NCBI RefSeq assembly: GCF_011694815.1
Contig: NZ_CP050177.1
Location: 4,379,001 to 4,443,000, forward strand
Length of the DNA stretch: 64,000 nucleotides
Source of the DNA: Streptomyces liangshanensis
GTDB lineage: Bacteria > Actinomycetota > Actinomycetes > Streptomycetales > Streptomycetaceae
Reading direction: 5' to 3'
In this document: positions 44,868 through 52,433 of the stretch, piece after piece
Position numbering within the stretch: position 1 is the first letter of the stretch
Layout of the letters: each line of letters starts with the position of its first letter
Translations under genes and position numbers: made by a program
The notes under the pieces: model-generated
What the model was told of the DNA's origin: nothing
Seen by the model: the letters and a program-made list of their open reading frames with translations, nothing else
Database searches by the model: none

Positions 44868-45110
44868 TCAGGTCCGGGCGGCGGACGGCGCCGGGGTGCG
44901 CAGGCCGAGGTGGGCGCCGCGCCATCCGCCGAGGCCGTGCAGGGCCCGTTCCAGGCGGGCGTCGGCGTCGTGACCGCCGCGCAGGCGCAGCAGGGTGCTC
45001 TTGCCGGATCCGTTCTCGCCGATGATCCCGGTGCGCTCACCGGCGGGGAGTGAGCAGGTCACCGCGTCGAGGACGAGGCGGCCGCCAGGGGCCGGGGGAC
45101 CGGGGGGCCG
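44868..45110 (-). pseudogene. Fragment of an ABC-F type ATPase
   Basis: The minus-strand frame reads [19 protein letters not shown] followed by [16 protein letters not shown], a Walker A region with the flanking sequence of ABC-F ribosome-protection proteins. It then runs into unrelated sequence ([11 protein letters not shown]) and lacks the signature, Walker B and the second ATPase domain. Only about 80 residues survive. It lies opposite the TetR gene at 45214, which may once have controlled it. Confidence 0.6.
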
Positions 45111-45213
45111 GGCGAGGGCTTCGGAAGAGCATGAGGGTGCCTTTACTAGTGCGACTTCTGTTGCATTAAGATGGTGTCATGATCGTCCTCGTGCGAGCAA
45201 ACGGATTCCGGGC

Positions 45214-45831
45214 ATGACCGAGAACGCGCCCCGCCCGGCGGCACCGGCCCGCCGCCCGGGAGGCCGTACCGCGCGCACCCGCGCCCAGGTGCACGACGCG
45301 GTCGTCGCGCAGCTCATGGAGCACGGTTACGACGAGCTCACCGTGGACGCCGTCGCCGCCCGCGCGGGTGTCCACCGCACGACGGTCTACCGGCGCTGGC
45401 GGGACGTCGGCGGACTGCTGGCGGACGTCCTCGACGCCGCGGGCGACGACACCTGGGGCCCACGGGACACGGGCTCGCTGGAAGGTGATCTGGCCGCCCT
45501 GAACGACGAGGTCCAGGCGGCCCTGACCGCCGAACCGCCGATCACCCTGGCCCTGATCGCCGCGTCCTTCCGCTCCGACGAGGCGGCCCAGGCCCTGAAG
45601 CGCTTCTGGGGCAAGCGCTACACGCTCTGCGAGGAGGTCGTGGACCGTGCCGTCCGGCGGGGGGAGCTTCCCGCCGGGACCGACGCGCGGGCGCTGCTCG
45701 TCGCCGCCACCGCGCCGATGTACCACCAACTGGTGTTCCTCCGTGCCGTTCCCGATCCGGGGCTGCCCGGGCAGGCGGCCAGGACCGCCGCCCTCGCGGC
45801 CGCCGCGGGCGCGTTCACGGCGGCGCGGTAG
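45214..45831 (+). CDS. TetR/AcrR family regulator
   Basis: 205 residues from ATG 45214. HTH: RTRAQVHDAVVAQLMEHGYDE, VDAVAARAGVHRTTVYRRWRDVGGLL (about 20-65); the C-terminal part with PITLALIAASFRSDEAAQAL resembles the TetR_C group with small hydrophobic ligands. In the gap to the ABC-F remnant, TAGTGCGA and TTGCATTA (about 45150-45175) form an imperfect inverted repeat that could be its operator. With the remnant gone its present target is uncertain. Confidence 0.83.
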   Translation: MTENAPRPAAPARRPGGRTARTRAQVHDAVVAQLMEHGYDELTVDAVAARAGVHRTTVYRRWRDVGGLLADVLDAAGDDTWGPRDTGSLEGDLAALNDEVQAALTAEPPITLALIAASFRSDEAAQALKRFWGKRYTLCEEVVDRAVRRGELPAGTDARALLVAATAPMYHQLVFLRAVPDPGLPGQAARTAALAAAAGAFTAAR

Positions 45832-45936
45832 GGCCGTTCCGCGCCGGTGTGTGCGTTCCTTCGGGTGGTCATCGGGGGGTCCGGCCAGGTGACCGGGCGG
45901 GAGCGCGGGGCGCGGGTGCCACCATGGGCGACCGCG

Positions 45937-46018
45937 CCGGACGAAGCGGCCGGACCGAACGGCCCGGACGAAGCCGCCCGGACAGAACGGCCCGGACGAA
46001 GCGGCCGGACCGAACCGG
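45937..46018. repeat. Three tandem copies of a ~27-bp unit
   Basis: CCGGACGAAGC(G/C)GCC(C)GGAC begins at 45937, 45964 and 45992, periods of 27 and 28 bp, each followed by GAAC(G/C)G. The array ends about 15 bp before the ATG of the epimerase-like gene and so lies in its leader or promoter. Confidence 0.6.
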
Positions 46019-46033
46019 AGGACTGATCCATCC

Positions 46034-46912
46034 ATGCGTGTCTTCGTCGCGGGCGCCACCGGTGCGGTGGGCCGACTCCTCGTACCCCTCCTGTTGGAGG
46101 CCGGACACCAGGTCACCGGCGTCTCCCGCACCCTCGCCGGCACCGAGCGGCTGCGCCGGCAGGGCGCCACGGCGGTCCAGGCCGACGCCCTCGACCCGGA
46201 CGGCCTGCGGCGGGCGGTCACCACCGCAGCTCCCGACGCCGTGATCGACCAACTCACCGACCTGTCCGGCGCCGACGGGGAGGCGACCGACCGGCTGCGC
46301 CGCGAGGGGACGCGGAACCTGGTGGACGCGGCCAGGGACGCCGACGTGCACCGGATCGTCGTCCAGTCGATCTCCTGGGTGTACGAGCCCGGGGACAAGC
46401 CGGCCGACGAGTCCGTACCGCTCGACCTCGGGGCGGCGCGGCCGCGGGGCGCGATGGTGGACGCGGTACGGGTGTTGGAGGAGACGGCGGCGGAGATCGG
46501 GACCGCGGTGGTGTTGCGGTACGGCGTCCTGTACGGCCCCGGCACCTGGTACGAGCCCGGCGGCGCGGTGTCCGCGGTCCTCGGCGGGGACGCGGAGGCG
46601 CGGTTCCTCGGGAGTGTCGAGGCGGATCTCTCGGTGACCTCGTTCCTGCACGTCGCCGATGCCGCGCGGGCCTCCGTCGATGCCCTGGCCTGGCCGTCGG
46701 GGCCCGTGAACATCGTGGACGACGAGCCGGCGCGGGGCCGCGCGTGGCTCCCGGCGCTGGCCGCCGCGCTCGGCCGGCCCGCGCCGGGACCCGTGTCGGG
46801 ACAGCGGAGTTGGGCACGGGGGGCGTCCAACGCGCTGGCCCGGTCGCGGGGTTGGGAGCCGCGGTACGCGACGTGGCGGTCCGGGTTCGCGGCGCAGGAC
46901 GCGTCGGGGTGA
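46034..46912 (+). CDS. NAD-dependent epimerase/dehydratase-like protein
   Basis: 292 residues, extended SDR. FVAGATGAVGRLLVPLLLEAGH (about 4-25; GxxGxxG at 7-13) is the cofactor loop. The usual YxxxK is not obvious: the region reads SISWVYEPG and later YGVLYGPGTWY, so this may be an atypical, regulatory (NmrA-like) or 'NAD(P)H-binding' member. HVADAARASVDAL and VNIVDDEPARGRAWLPAL are common to the sugar-epimerase branch. The leader contains a 27-bp tandem repeat. Function not known. Confidence 0.75.
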   Translation: MRVFVAGATGAVGRLLVPLLLEAGHQVTGVSRTLAGTERLRRQGATAVQADALDPDGLRRAVTTAAPDAVIDQLTDLSGADGEATDRLRREGTRNLVDAARDADVHRIVVQSISWVYEPGDKPADESVPLDLGAARPRGAMVDAVRVLEETAAEIGTAVVLRYGVLYGPGTWYEPGGAVSAVLGGDAEARFLGSVEADLSVTSFLHVADAARASVDALAWPSGPVNIVDDEPARGRAWLPALAAALGRPAPGPVSGQRSWARGASNALARSRGWEPRYATWRSGFAAQDASG

Positions 46913-46948
46913 GGGGCGCCCCGTACGAGGTGCGGGGCCAACGCCGAA

Positions 46949-46975
46949 AGGTGCGGCGGAAGTTCCGCCGCACCT
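46949..46975. terminator. Perfect hairpin between convergent genes
   Basis: AGGTGCGGCGGAA and TTCCGCCGCACCT are complementary over 13 bases with one base between them. It lies 36 bp after the epimerase-like stop and 73 bp after the surface-protein stop. Confidence 0.7.
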
Positions 46976-47047
46976 CTCGTCGGGCCGATCGTCGGGCCGA
47001 CCGTCAGGCCGATGTGTCGTACGCGAGCGCTACCCGCCGCGCCCCCG

Positions 47048-48058
47048 TCAGTGGGAGCGGGCCGCCCCGCGACGCCGCATGAAGAACAGGACCCCGCCAC
47101 CGGCGACGAGCAGTGCCGCCGCGCCCGTGGCGGTCCCCATGACGTTGCCGCCGCCCGTCTCGGCCAGGCCGCCCTGCACGCTGCTGGACGTCGAGGCCGA
47201 CGGCGTCGCGGACCCGGAGGCCGCGGCGGACGTCGAGGTGGTCGCGTTCGGGGTCGCCGACCCGGTGCTCGTGGGCGCGACCGTCTCGGACGCGCCGGCA
47301 GACGGCGTCGCGCTCCCGGACGCCGACTCGGACGGCGACGTCGTCGCGGCCGGAGTCTGCTCGGGAGTCCCGGACGGGGTCTTGGACGGCGTGCCGGACG
47401 GGGTGTTGGAGGGCGTGTTGCCCGGCGTCGGGACGGTCTGCGTGGTGCAGTCCTTCGTGCCGCCGTTCCAGGACGCGATCAGCTTGTCCTTGATGACCGG
47501 GCGCTCGGGGCCGATCGGCAGGTCGCCGTGCTCGAAGCCGTCGTTCGCGTCCGTCCTGCCGTCGAACTTGACGCTGCCCCGGTAGAGGTCGACCTGCGCG
47601 AAGCAGCCGGCGTCCGGGACGGCGATGTCGAGGGTGTCGGTCGCGCCCGCCTTCACGTTGACGGTGTCGAAGTCGTGGAAGACCTGCTTGCCGGAGGTCG
47701 GCCAGGTCGGGCCGAACGTACGGTACGAGGCGAGCGAGGCGGTGCAGGAGGCCGCGTCCCCGGCGGAACGCACCTTCACGTGCACCTTGCCGTCCCCGGA
47801 CGGCTTGAGGTTGAGGTCGTCGACCTGGACGGAGGCCTTCCAGGCCACACCGTCGAGGGAGAACTCACAACGGTCCGTCGCGGTCTTCACACCGGCGCCC
47901 GTCCCCGGCTTGTAGTCCGAGGCGTGACCCTTGTCCCAGCCACGCCCGCCCGGGCAGTCGCCCGCGTAGGCGGAAGTGGCGGCCACGGCGGAGAGGGCGA
48001 CTGCCGTGGCGCTGACCCCCAGCAGACGCCACACGGTGACACGACTCGCTATGGGCAT
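47048..48058 (-). CDS. LAETG-anchored surface protein
   Basis: 336 residues from ATG 48058. Signal peptide (about 1-32, VSATAVALSAVAATSAYA). The globular part (33-205) has four or more Cys (GDCPGG, DRCEF, SCTAS, GCFAQ, KDCTT) and no recognised domain. A Ser/Thr/Pro stalk (GNTPSNTPSGTPSKTPSG) precedes the class E sortase signal LAETGGG, a hydrophobic helix (AAALLVAGGGVLFFM) and RRRGAARSH. It should be linked to the cell wall. Its ligand is unknown. No sortase gene is in the window. Confidence 0.85.
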   Translation of the reverse strand: MPIASRVTVWRLLGVSATAVALSAVAATSAYAGDCPGGRGWDKGHASDYKPGTGAGVKTATDRCEFSLDGVAWKASVQVDDLNLKPSGDGKVHVKVRSAGDAASCTASLASYRTFGPTWPTSGKQVFHDFDTVNVKAGATDTLDIAVPDAGCFAQVDLYRGSVKFDGRTDANDGFEHGDLPIGPERPVIKDKLIASWNGGTKDCTTQTVPTPGNTPSNTPSGTPSKTPSGTPEQTPAATTSPSESASGSATPSAGASETVAPTSTGSATPNATTSTSAAASGSATPSASTSSSVQGGLAETGGGNVMGTATGAAALLVAGGGVLFFMRRRGAARSH

Positions 48059-48313
48059 GAAGAATCCAATCCTGGCTTCGCAAAGCCCCGGCGCGGGCAC
48101 GCGGAGAGGCAGCGCCTCTCTGAAGGGCACACTGCTGTACGGAAGGGCACAACGCTGCCGCGCGGGGCTCGAATGGTCGAGGGCGCCCGGGGATCACGGT
48201 CCCCTGGGCGACACCAGGCATCGTGGTTCCTGCGGTGTGGGCCTGTCAACTCCCCTCACCTCCGCGGCGATCCCCCTGGTGGCCCCTCCGTGACCGTGGC
48301 CGGTGACGGTCCG

Positions 48314-49129
48314 TCAGTGGTGGTCGCCGTGCCGGCCGAGGGTGTCCACCGGGGTGGCACCGGGTCGGGTCCACTGCGGTACGGGGCGGCTCGTCGCGCC
48401 CCAGGTGGCGACGCCGTCGGCGTCCGAGCGCCAGTACCAGCAGGCCTGACGGGCCGCCGCCGGGTGCCCTTCGCGTACCGCGCCCGGCAGGATCCGGCCC
48501 TCGGGGTGGTCCTCCCACGCCTCGCCGCGGCCGTAGGGCGTCATGTCGAGCAGGGCGAGGGACCCGTTGACCGGCTCGTTGCCGCGGCCCGTCGTGGAGT
48601 AGGTGAGGAACACGCGGTCGCCGTCGCGCAGGAAGCACGTGAGGTACCCCATCTCGCCGCCGACGGGTTCGGCCACGTCACGCACCGAGTACCAGGGCTC
48701 GGTGTAGTCCATGAACGCGACGAACGCGGCGACCTCGTCCCAACGGCCCGTCGTCAGCACGGCGTACGAGACACCGCGGGCGTTGAGGTACACGGCGTCC
48801 TTCATGTGCCAGGCGGTGGTGGTGCAGCCCTCGCACTGCCCCTGGTGCGGTGTGTCGTCGTACCACATGTGCTTGTAGACGATCAGCTCGTCGCGCCCCT
48901 GGAAGAGGTCCAGGAACGGCACCGGGCCGTCCGCCCCGACGACCTCGGCCGACCCGTCGAACTCCACCATCGGCAGCCGCCGCCGGGCCGCGGCGATCGC
49001 GTCGCCCTCGTGGGTGTGCGCCTTCTCGCGGACCAGCAGTTCGTCCCGCGCCGCCTGCCAGGTGGCGAGGTCGACGACTGGGGGCTTGCCGGGGAGGTCG
49101 CCGTCGGTGTGCCGGGGGGTGGTGGTCAT
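48314..49129 (-). CDS. DUF899 family protein (thioredoxin-like)
   Basis: 271 residues from ATG 49129 (GGAGGACC six bases upstream). VVDLATWQAARDELLVREKA, RRRLPMVEFDGSAEVVG, LIVYKHMWYDD, CEGCTTTAWHMKD and FLTYSTTGRGNEPVNGSLALLDMTPYGR are typical of DUF899. The fold is thioredoxin-like with a CxxC (CEGC) in the usual place of the redox pair, so a role in thiol redox or detoxification is likely. No function is proven for the family. It diverges from the membrane glutaredoxin at 49283. Confidence 0.83.
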   Translation of the reverse strand: MTTTPRHTDGDLPGKPPVVDLATWQAARDELLVREKAHTHEGDAIAAARRRLPMVEFDGSAEVVGADGPVPFLDLFQGRDELIVYKHMWYDDTPHQGQCEGCTTTAWHMKDAVYLNARGVSYAVLTTGRWDEVAAFVAFMDYTEPWYSVRDVAEPVGGEMGYLTCFLRDGDRVFLTYSTTGRGNEPVNGSLALLDMTPYGRGEAWEDHPEGRILPGAVREGHPAAARQACWYWRSDADGVATWGATSRPVPQWTRPGATPVDTLGRHGDHH

Positions 49130-49282
49130 GGGGTCCTCCGTGGTGGTGTGGGCGGGGGTGCGGTACGGCGTCTCGGGGCGCGTCGCACGACGCGCCGCAC
49201 CCGTACAGACTCGGCATCCGGCCGGAACTCATCGCGACCGCCACGCCCGCGAACGTGTGCCGGGTCGGTAGCCTGCGTCTTC

Positions 49283-49720
49283 ATGACGCGCGCGTGGACT
49301 CTCCCGACACTGCTGGTGCTCTGCGGATCGGCCGTCGCGGCCGGGTCGTTCGTCCAGGGACGCCCCTGGTGGGCCGCCGCGATCCTGCTGGTCTTCGTGC
49401 TGCTCGCCGGCGTGCACTCGCCCCTGGTGTTCCCCCGGTCGATCGGCGCGCGGGAGGCGGAACGCCGCAGCGCGGTCGATGGCCGGCCGGTCGTCTTCTG
49501 GCGGTCGGGCTGCACGTACTGCCTGCGCCTGCGGGTCCGCCTGGGCCGCGACGCCCGCCGGGCGCACTGGGTCGACATCTGGCGCGACCCGGAGGGGGCG
49601 GCGATGGTACGGGCGGCCAACGACGGCAACGAGACCGTGCCGACGGTGCTGGTGGCGGGCCGGTCCCGTACCAACCCGGACGTCGGGTGGGTACGGGAAC
49701 AGCTGCCCGTCCGCGCGTGA
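49283..49720 (+). CDS. Membrane-anchored glutaredoxin-like (mycoredoxin-type) protein
   Basis: 145 residues from ATG 49283. Two hydrophobic segments (about 7-22 and 30-48, LPTLLVLCGSAVAAG and AAAILLVFVLLAGVHSPLV) precede a glutaredoxin fold facing the cytoplasm: VVFWRSGCTYCLRLRVRLG with the CxxC pair, then HWVDIWRDPEGAAMV and NETVPTVLV with the cis-Pro loop. Mycoredoxins reduce mixed disulphides with mycothiol. The membrane anchor is an addition to the usual ~80-residue protein. It diverges from the DUF899 gene, which also has a CxxC. Confidence 0.78.
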   Translation: MTRAWTLPTLLVLCGSAVAAGSFVQGRPWWAAAILLVFVLLAGVHSPLVFPRSIGAREAERRSAVDGRPVVFWRSGCTYCLRLRVRLGRDARRAHWVDIWRDPEGAAMVRAANDGNETVPTVLVAGRSRTNPDVGWVREQLPVRA

Positions 49721-49765
49721 CCGGCGGGAGTCCTTCGTGGTCAGGGCCTCGCGCACGACGGGGGA

Positions 49766-51625
49766 TCACAGGTCCAGCACGATCCCGTCCCTAGGGCGGG
49801 AGCAGCAGATCAGCACGTCGCCCTCGGCGGGCGGCTCGACCGGATCCGGGTCGTACGTGACGTCCCCGGACAGCAGGGCGCTCTCGCAGTTGTGGCAGAC
49901 GCCCGTACGGCAGGACCAGCGGGTGGGTACGTCGCAGGCCTCGGCCAGTTCGAGCAGGCTCGCGTACCGGGGGTCCCACGGCACGGTGAGGCCGCTGCGG
50001 CTGAACGACACGTCGGGACCGGGGGACGCGGGGGCCTCGGCGGGCGCGTGCGGGGCGTGCGCGGCGGACGGGAGCACCCCGGGGTTCAGGGCGGCCCCCG
50101 CGCCGAACGTCTCGACGTGGATCCGGTCGGGGGCCATCCCGTACCCGGCGAGGGCGGCGGTGAGGTCGTCCATGAACCCGGTCGGGCCGCACAGGTAGGC
50201 GTCGGCGTCGGCCGGCAGCCCGGAGCTGTGGATCGCGTCGGCGGAGAGGTGGCCGGTAGCGGTGTAGTCGACGCCCTGACGGTCGCCGGCGGCCGGGTGG
50301 CTGTAGCAGATGTACCGGTGGCTCGCGGGGAGCATGTCGAGCAGCGCCCGGCTCTCGGCGGCGAAGGGGTGCTCGGCGCGCTCGCGGGCGCCGTGGAGCC
50401 ACCAGACCTCGCGGGGGGTGCCCGTAACCGGACCGGAACCGGCCCCCGTACCCGGACCGCCCCCCGTACCCGTGGACCGGTCCACGTCCCCGCCCGTGTC
50501 CGCCAGCGCGTGCAGCATCGCCAGCACGGGTGTGGCGCCGACCCCGGCGGACGCCAACACCACAGGGCGGTCGCTGTCGTTGAGGAAGAACGTGCCGCGC
50601 GGCGCGGCCACGTCCAGGGTGTCGCCCACCCGTACCTTCGTGTGGATGAGCGTGCTGGCGGCGCCGTGCGGTTCCTGTTTCACACTGATCCGGTACCGGC
50701 CGTCGCCCGGGTCGTTGGAGAGCGAGTAGCTGCGGATCAGCGGCGTATCGGTGCCCTCGGGGCGCAGCCGCAGTGTCACGGACTGGCCGGGCAGCCAGGC
50801 CGGCAGTCGGGAGCCGTCGGTGGCCGACAGGGTCAGGGAGAACACACTGTGGCTCTCCTCCCTGACGGCGTCGACCCGCAGCGGCCGGAAGCCCGTCCAG
50901 GCGGGCGGCGGGCTGCTCGCGGCCGTGGTCAGCCCGGTGTTGCCGGACGCACCGGCCGGGACCTCGCCGGCCGCCTCCTTCGCCGCCTGCTCCTTCAGGC
51001 TCCGCAGCGACGCCTGCCAACCGGGGCTGAGCGCGCGGATGCGCAGGGCGCGGTCCAGGTCGTCGCGGGGGTGGCCCGGCAGGTAGAGCAGGGCGTCGAT
51101 GTCGGCGACGGTCATGCCCTCGGGACCGTCGGCGACCTTCACGATCTCCTGCCCGGCCGCCACGTCCCCCTCGACGATCACGCGCATGTAGAAGCCGGGC
51201 CGCCGGTGCGACACGAGCAGCGCCGCCATCCGCGGCTCCTCCATGCGCAGGCCCACCCGGTAACAGGTCACGCGCGGCTGGCTGACCTCGAAGACCGCGC
51301 CGCCGATCCGGTACCGGTCGCCGATGCACACCTCGTCGTCCGGCAGCCCGTCTACGGTGAGGTTCTCGCCGAACTGCCCGGGTTCGATCCGGTCGCGGGA
51401 CAGGTGCTCCTCCCAGTGGCGGTACGAGTCCGTCTGGTAGACGAGCACCGCGCGGTGCTCGCCGCCGTGCCCCTCCAGGTCGCCCTGGCCGTCCCCGTCG
51501 ATGTTCAGGCGGCGCGCGGTGCGGGGGCCGTCGACGGGGTACTTCCAGACGCCGGTGTGCACTGTACGGCCGTGCCACGGGACGTCCTGCGGCATGCCCA
51601 CGTTCAGGGAAGTCAGCGTGGCCAC
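49766..51625 (-). CDS. MOSC - flavin reductase - 2Fe-2S ferredoxin fusion
   Basis: 619 residues from GTG 51625 (GAGGAG five bases upstream). Residues 1-215 are a YiiM-like MOSC domain with SQPRVTCYRVG (Cys121); 245-520 a ferredoxin-reductase module with RSYSLSN (FAD binding, 298-304), ASAGVGATPVLAML and LCGPTGFMDDL for NAD(P)H; the end (about 540-619) is a plant-type ferredoxin with CRTGVCHNC and a last Cys in LICCSRP. MOSC proteins reduce N-hydroxylated bases with molybdenum cofactor; here reductase and electron carrier are joined to it. It probably acts as a self-sufficient detoxifying reductase. Confidence 0.87.
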   Translation of the reverse strand: MATLTSLNVGMPQDVPWHGRTVHTGVWKYPVDGPRTARRLNIDGDGQGDLEGHGGEHRAVLVYQTDSYRHWEEHLSRDRIEPGQFGENLTVDGLPDDEVCIGDRYRIGGAVFEVSQPRVTCYRVGLRMEEPRMAALLVSHRRPGFYMRVIVEGDVAAGQEIVKVADGPEGMTVADIDALLYLPGHPRDDLDRALRIRALSPGWQASLRSLKEQAAKEAAGEVPAGASGNTGLTTAASSPPPAWTGFRPLRVDAVREESHSVFSLTLSATDGSRLPAWLPGQSVTLRLRPEGTDTPLIRSYSLSNDPGDGRYRISVKQEPHGAASTLIHTKVRVGDTLDVAAPRGTFFLNDSDRPVVLASAGVGATPVLAMLHALADTGGDVDRSTGTGGGPGTGAGSGPVTGTPREVWWLHGARERAEHPFAAESRALLDMLPASHRYICYSHPAAGDRQGVDYTATGHLSADAIHSSGLPADADAYLCGPTGFMDDLTAALAGYGMAPDRIHVETFGAGAALNPGVLPSAAHAPHAPAEAPASPGPDVSFSRSGLTVPWDPRYASLLELAEACDVPTRWSCRTGVCHNCESALLSGDVTYDPDPVEPPAEGDVLICCSRPRDGIVLDL

Positions 51626-51723
51626 TTTCGCTCCTCGGTGATCTCGCTCCTCGGTCATCTCGCTGTTGGCCGATCTCGTGCCCGGCCGATCTCGTGCCCG
51701 GCCGGACTCGCGCCTGGGTGATC

Positions 51724-52167
51724 TCAGTGGTTCGCCTCCGTGCGGCTGAGTGCGATCAGCACCTCCTGCGCGTGCGGTGTGTCCGCGATGTCCCCCAGCG
51801 TGAGCACCCCCACCAGCCGCCGTTCCTCCACGACGGGGATCCGGCGGACCGAGTGCGCGCTCATGAGGTCCGCCGCGTCGCAGACCGACATGTCGGGGGT
51901 CACCGTCACCAGGTCGCCCGAGCAGGCCTGGAGCGCCGTGGCCAGGCCCGCGAGCGTGCCCTCCGCGGTGATCCGTACCGCGATGTCACGGTCCGTGACG
52001 AGCCCGTGCAGCTCGTCGTCGTCGGAGGTGACGAAGACGCAGCCCACGTCGGAGTCCCGCATACAGGAGGCCACCGCGGTGAGCGACGTGTACGGCGGGA
52101 CGGTGACGGGTTCGCGGCTCATCCGGTCGCGTACGCGGTGGGTCGTCACTGCTCGATCGTGGTGCAT
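51724..52167 (-). CDS. CBS-domain pair protein
   Basis: 147 residues from ATG 52167 (GGAG seven bases upstream). Two CBS motifs: MSREPVTVPPYTSLTAVASCM with GLVTDRDIAVR, and TVTPDMSVCDAADLMSAHSVRRIPVVEE with GVLTLGDIA. The pair should bind an adenine nucleotide and act as a small stress or energy sensor; stand-alone CBS proteins of Streptomyces are often hypoxia- or stationary-phase-linked. It lies upstream of the MOSC fusion on the same strand, with about 100 bp between. Confidence 0.85.
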   Translation of the reverse strand: MHHDRAVTTHRVRDRMSREPVTVPPYTSLTAVASCMRDSDVGCVFVTSDDDELHGLVTDRDIAVRITAEGTLAGLATALQACSGDLVTVTPDMSVCDAADLMSAHSVRRIPVVEERRLVGVLTLGDIADTPHAQEVLIALSRTEANH

Positions 52168-52433
52168 CGAGGGCTCCGCTCCGACTCGGTGGACCTCGGC
52201 GCTGTCCGGGCCGGGAGGGGACAGCCGTCCTCTCCAGCATGGAACAACGCGCTTCCGTCCGCATCCTGCCCGGGGAATGGGCGCGCGGAATGCGCACGGG
52301 GAACGCACGCGGGCGCGGGTCAATGTGCGCGGGCGTGGGTCCTGAGGCCGCCGGGTCCGGGAGACTGGTCCTTTCTGGGCGTTTGCGGGCGGGGTCCGGG
52401 GACGGGCGGCCCCGTGGGGAGGGGTGTGACCGT

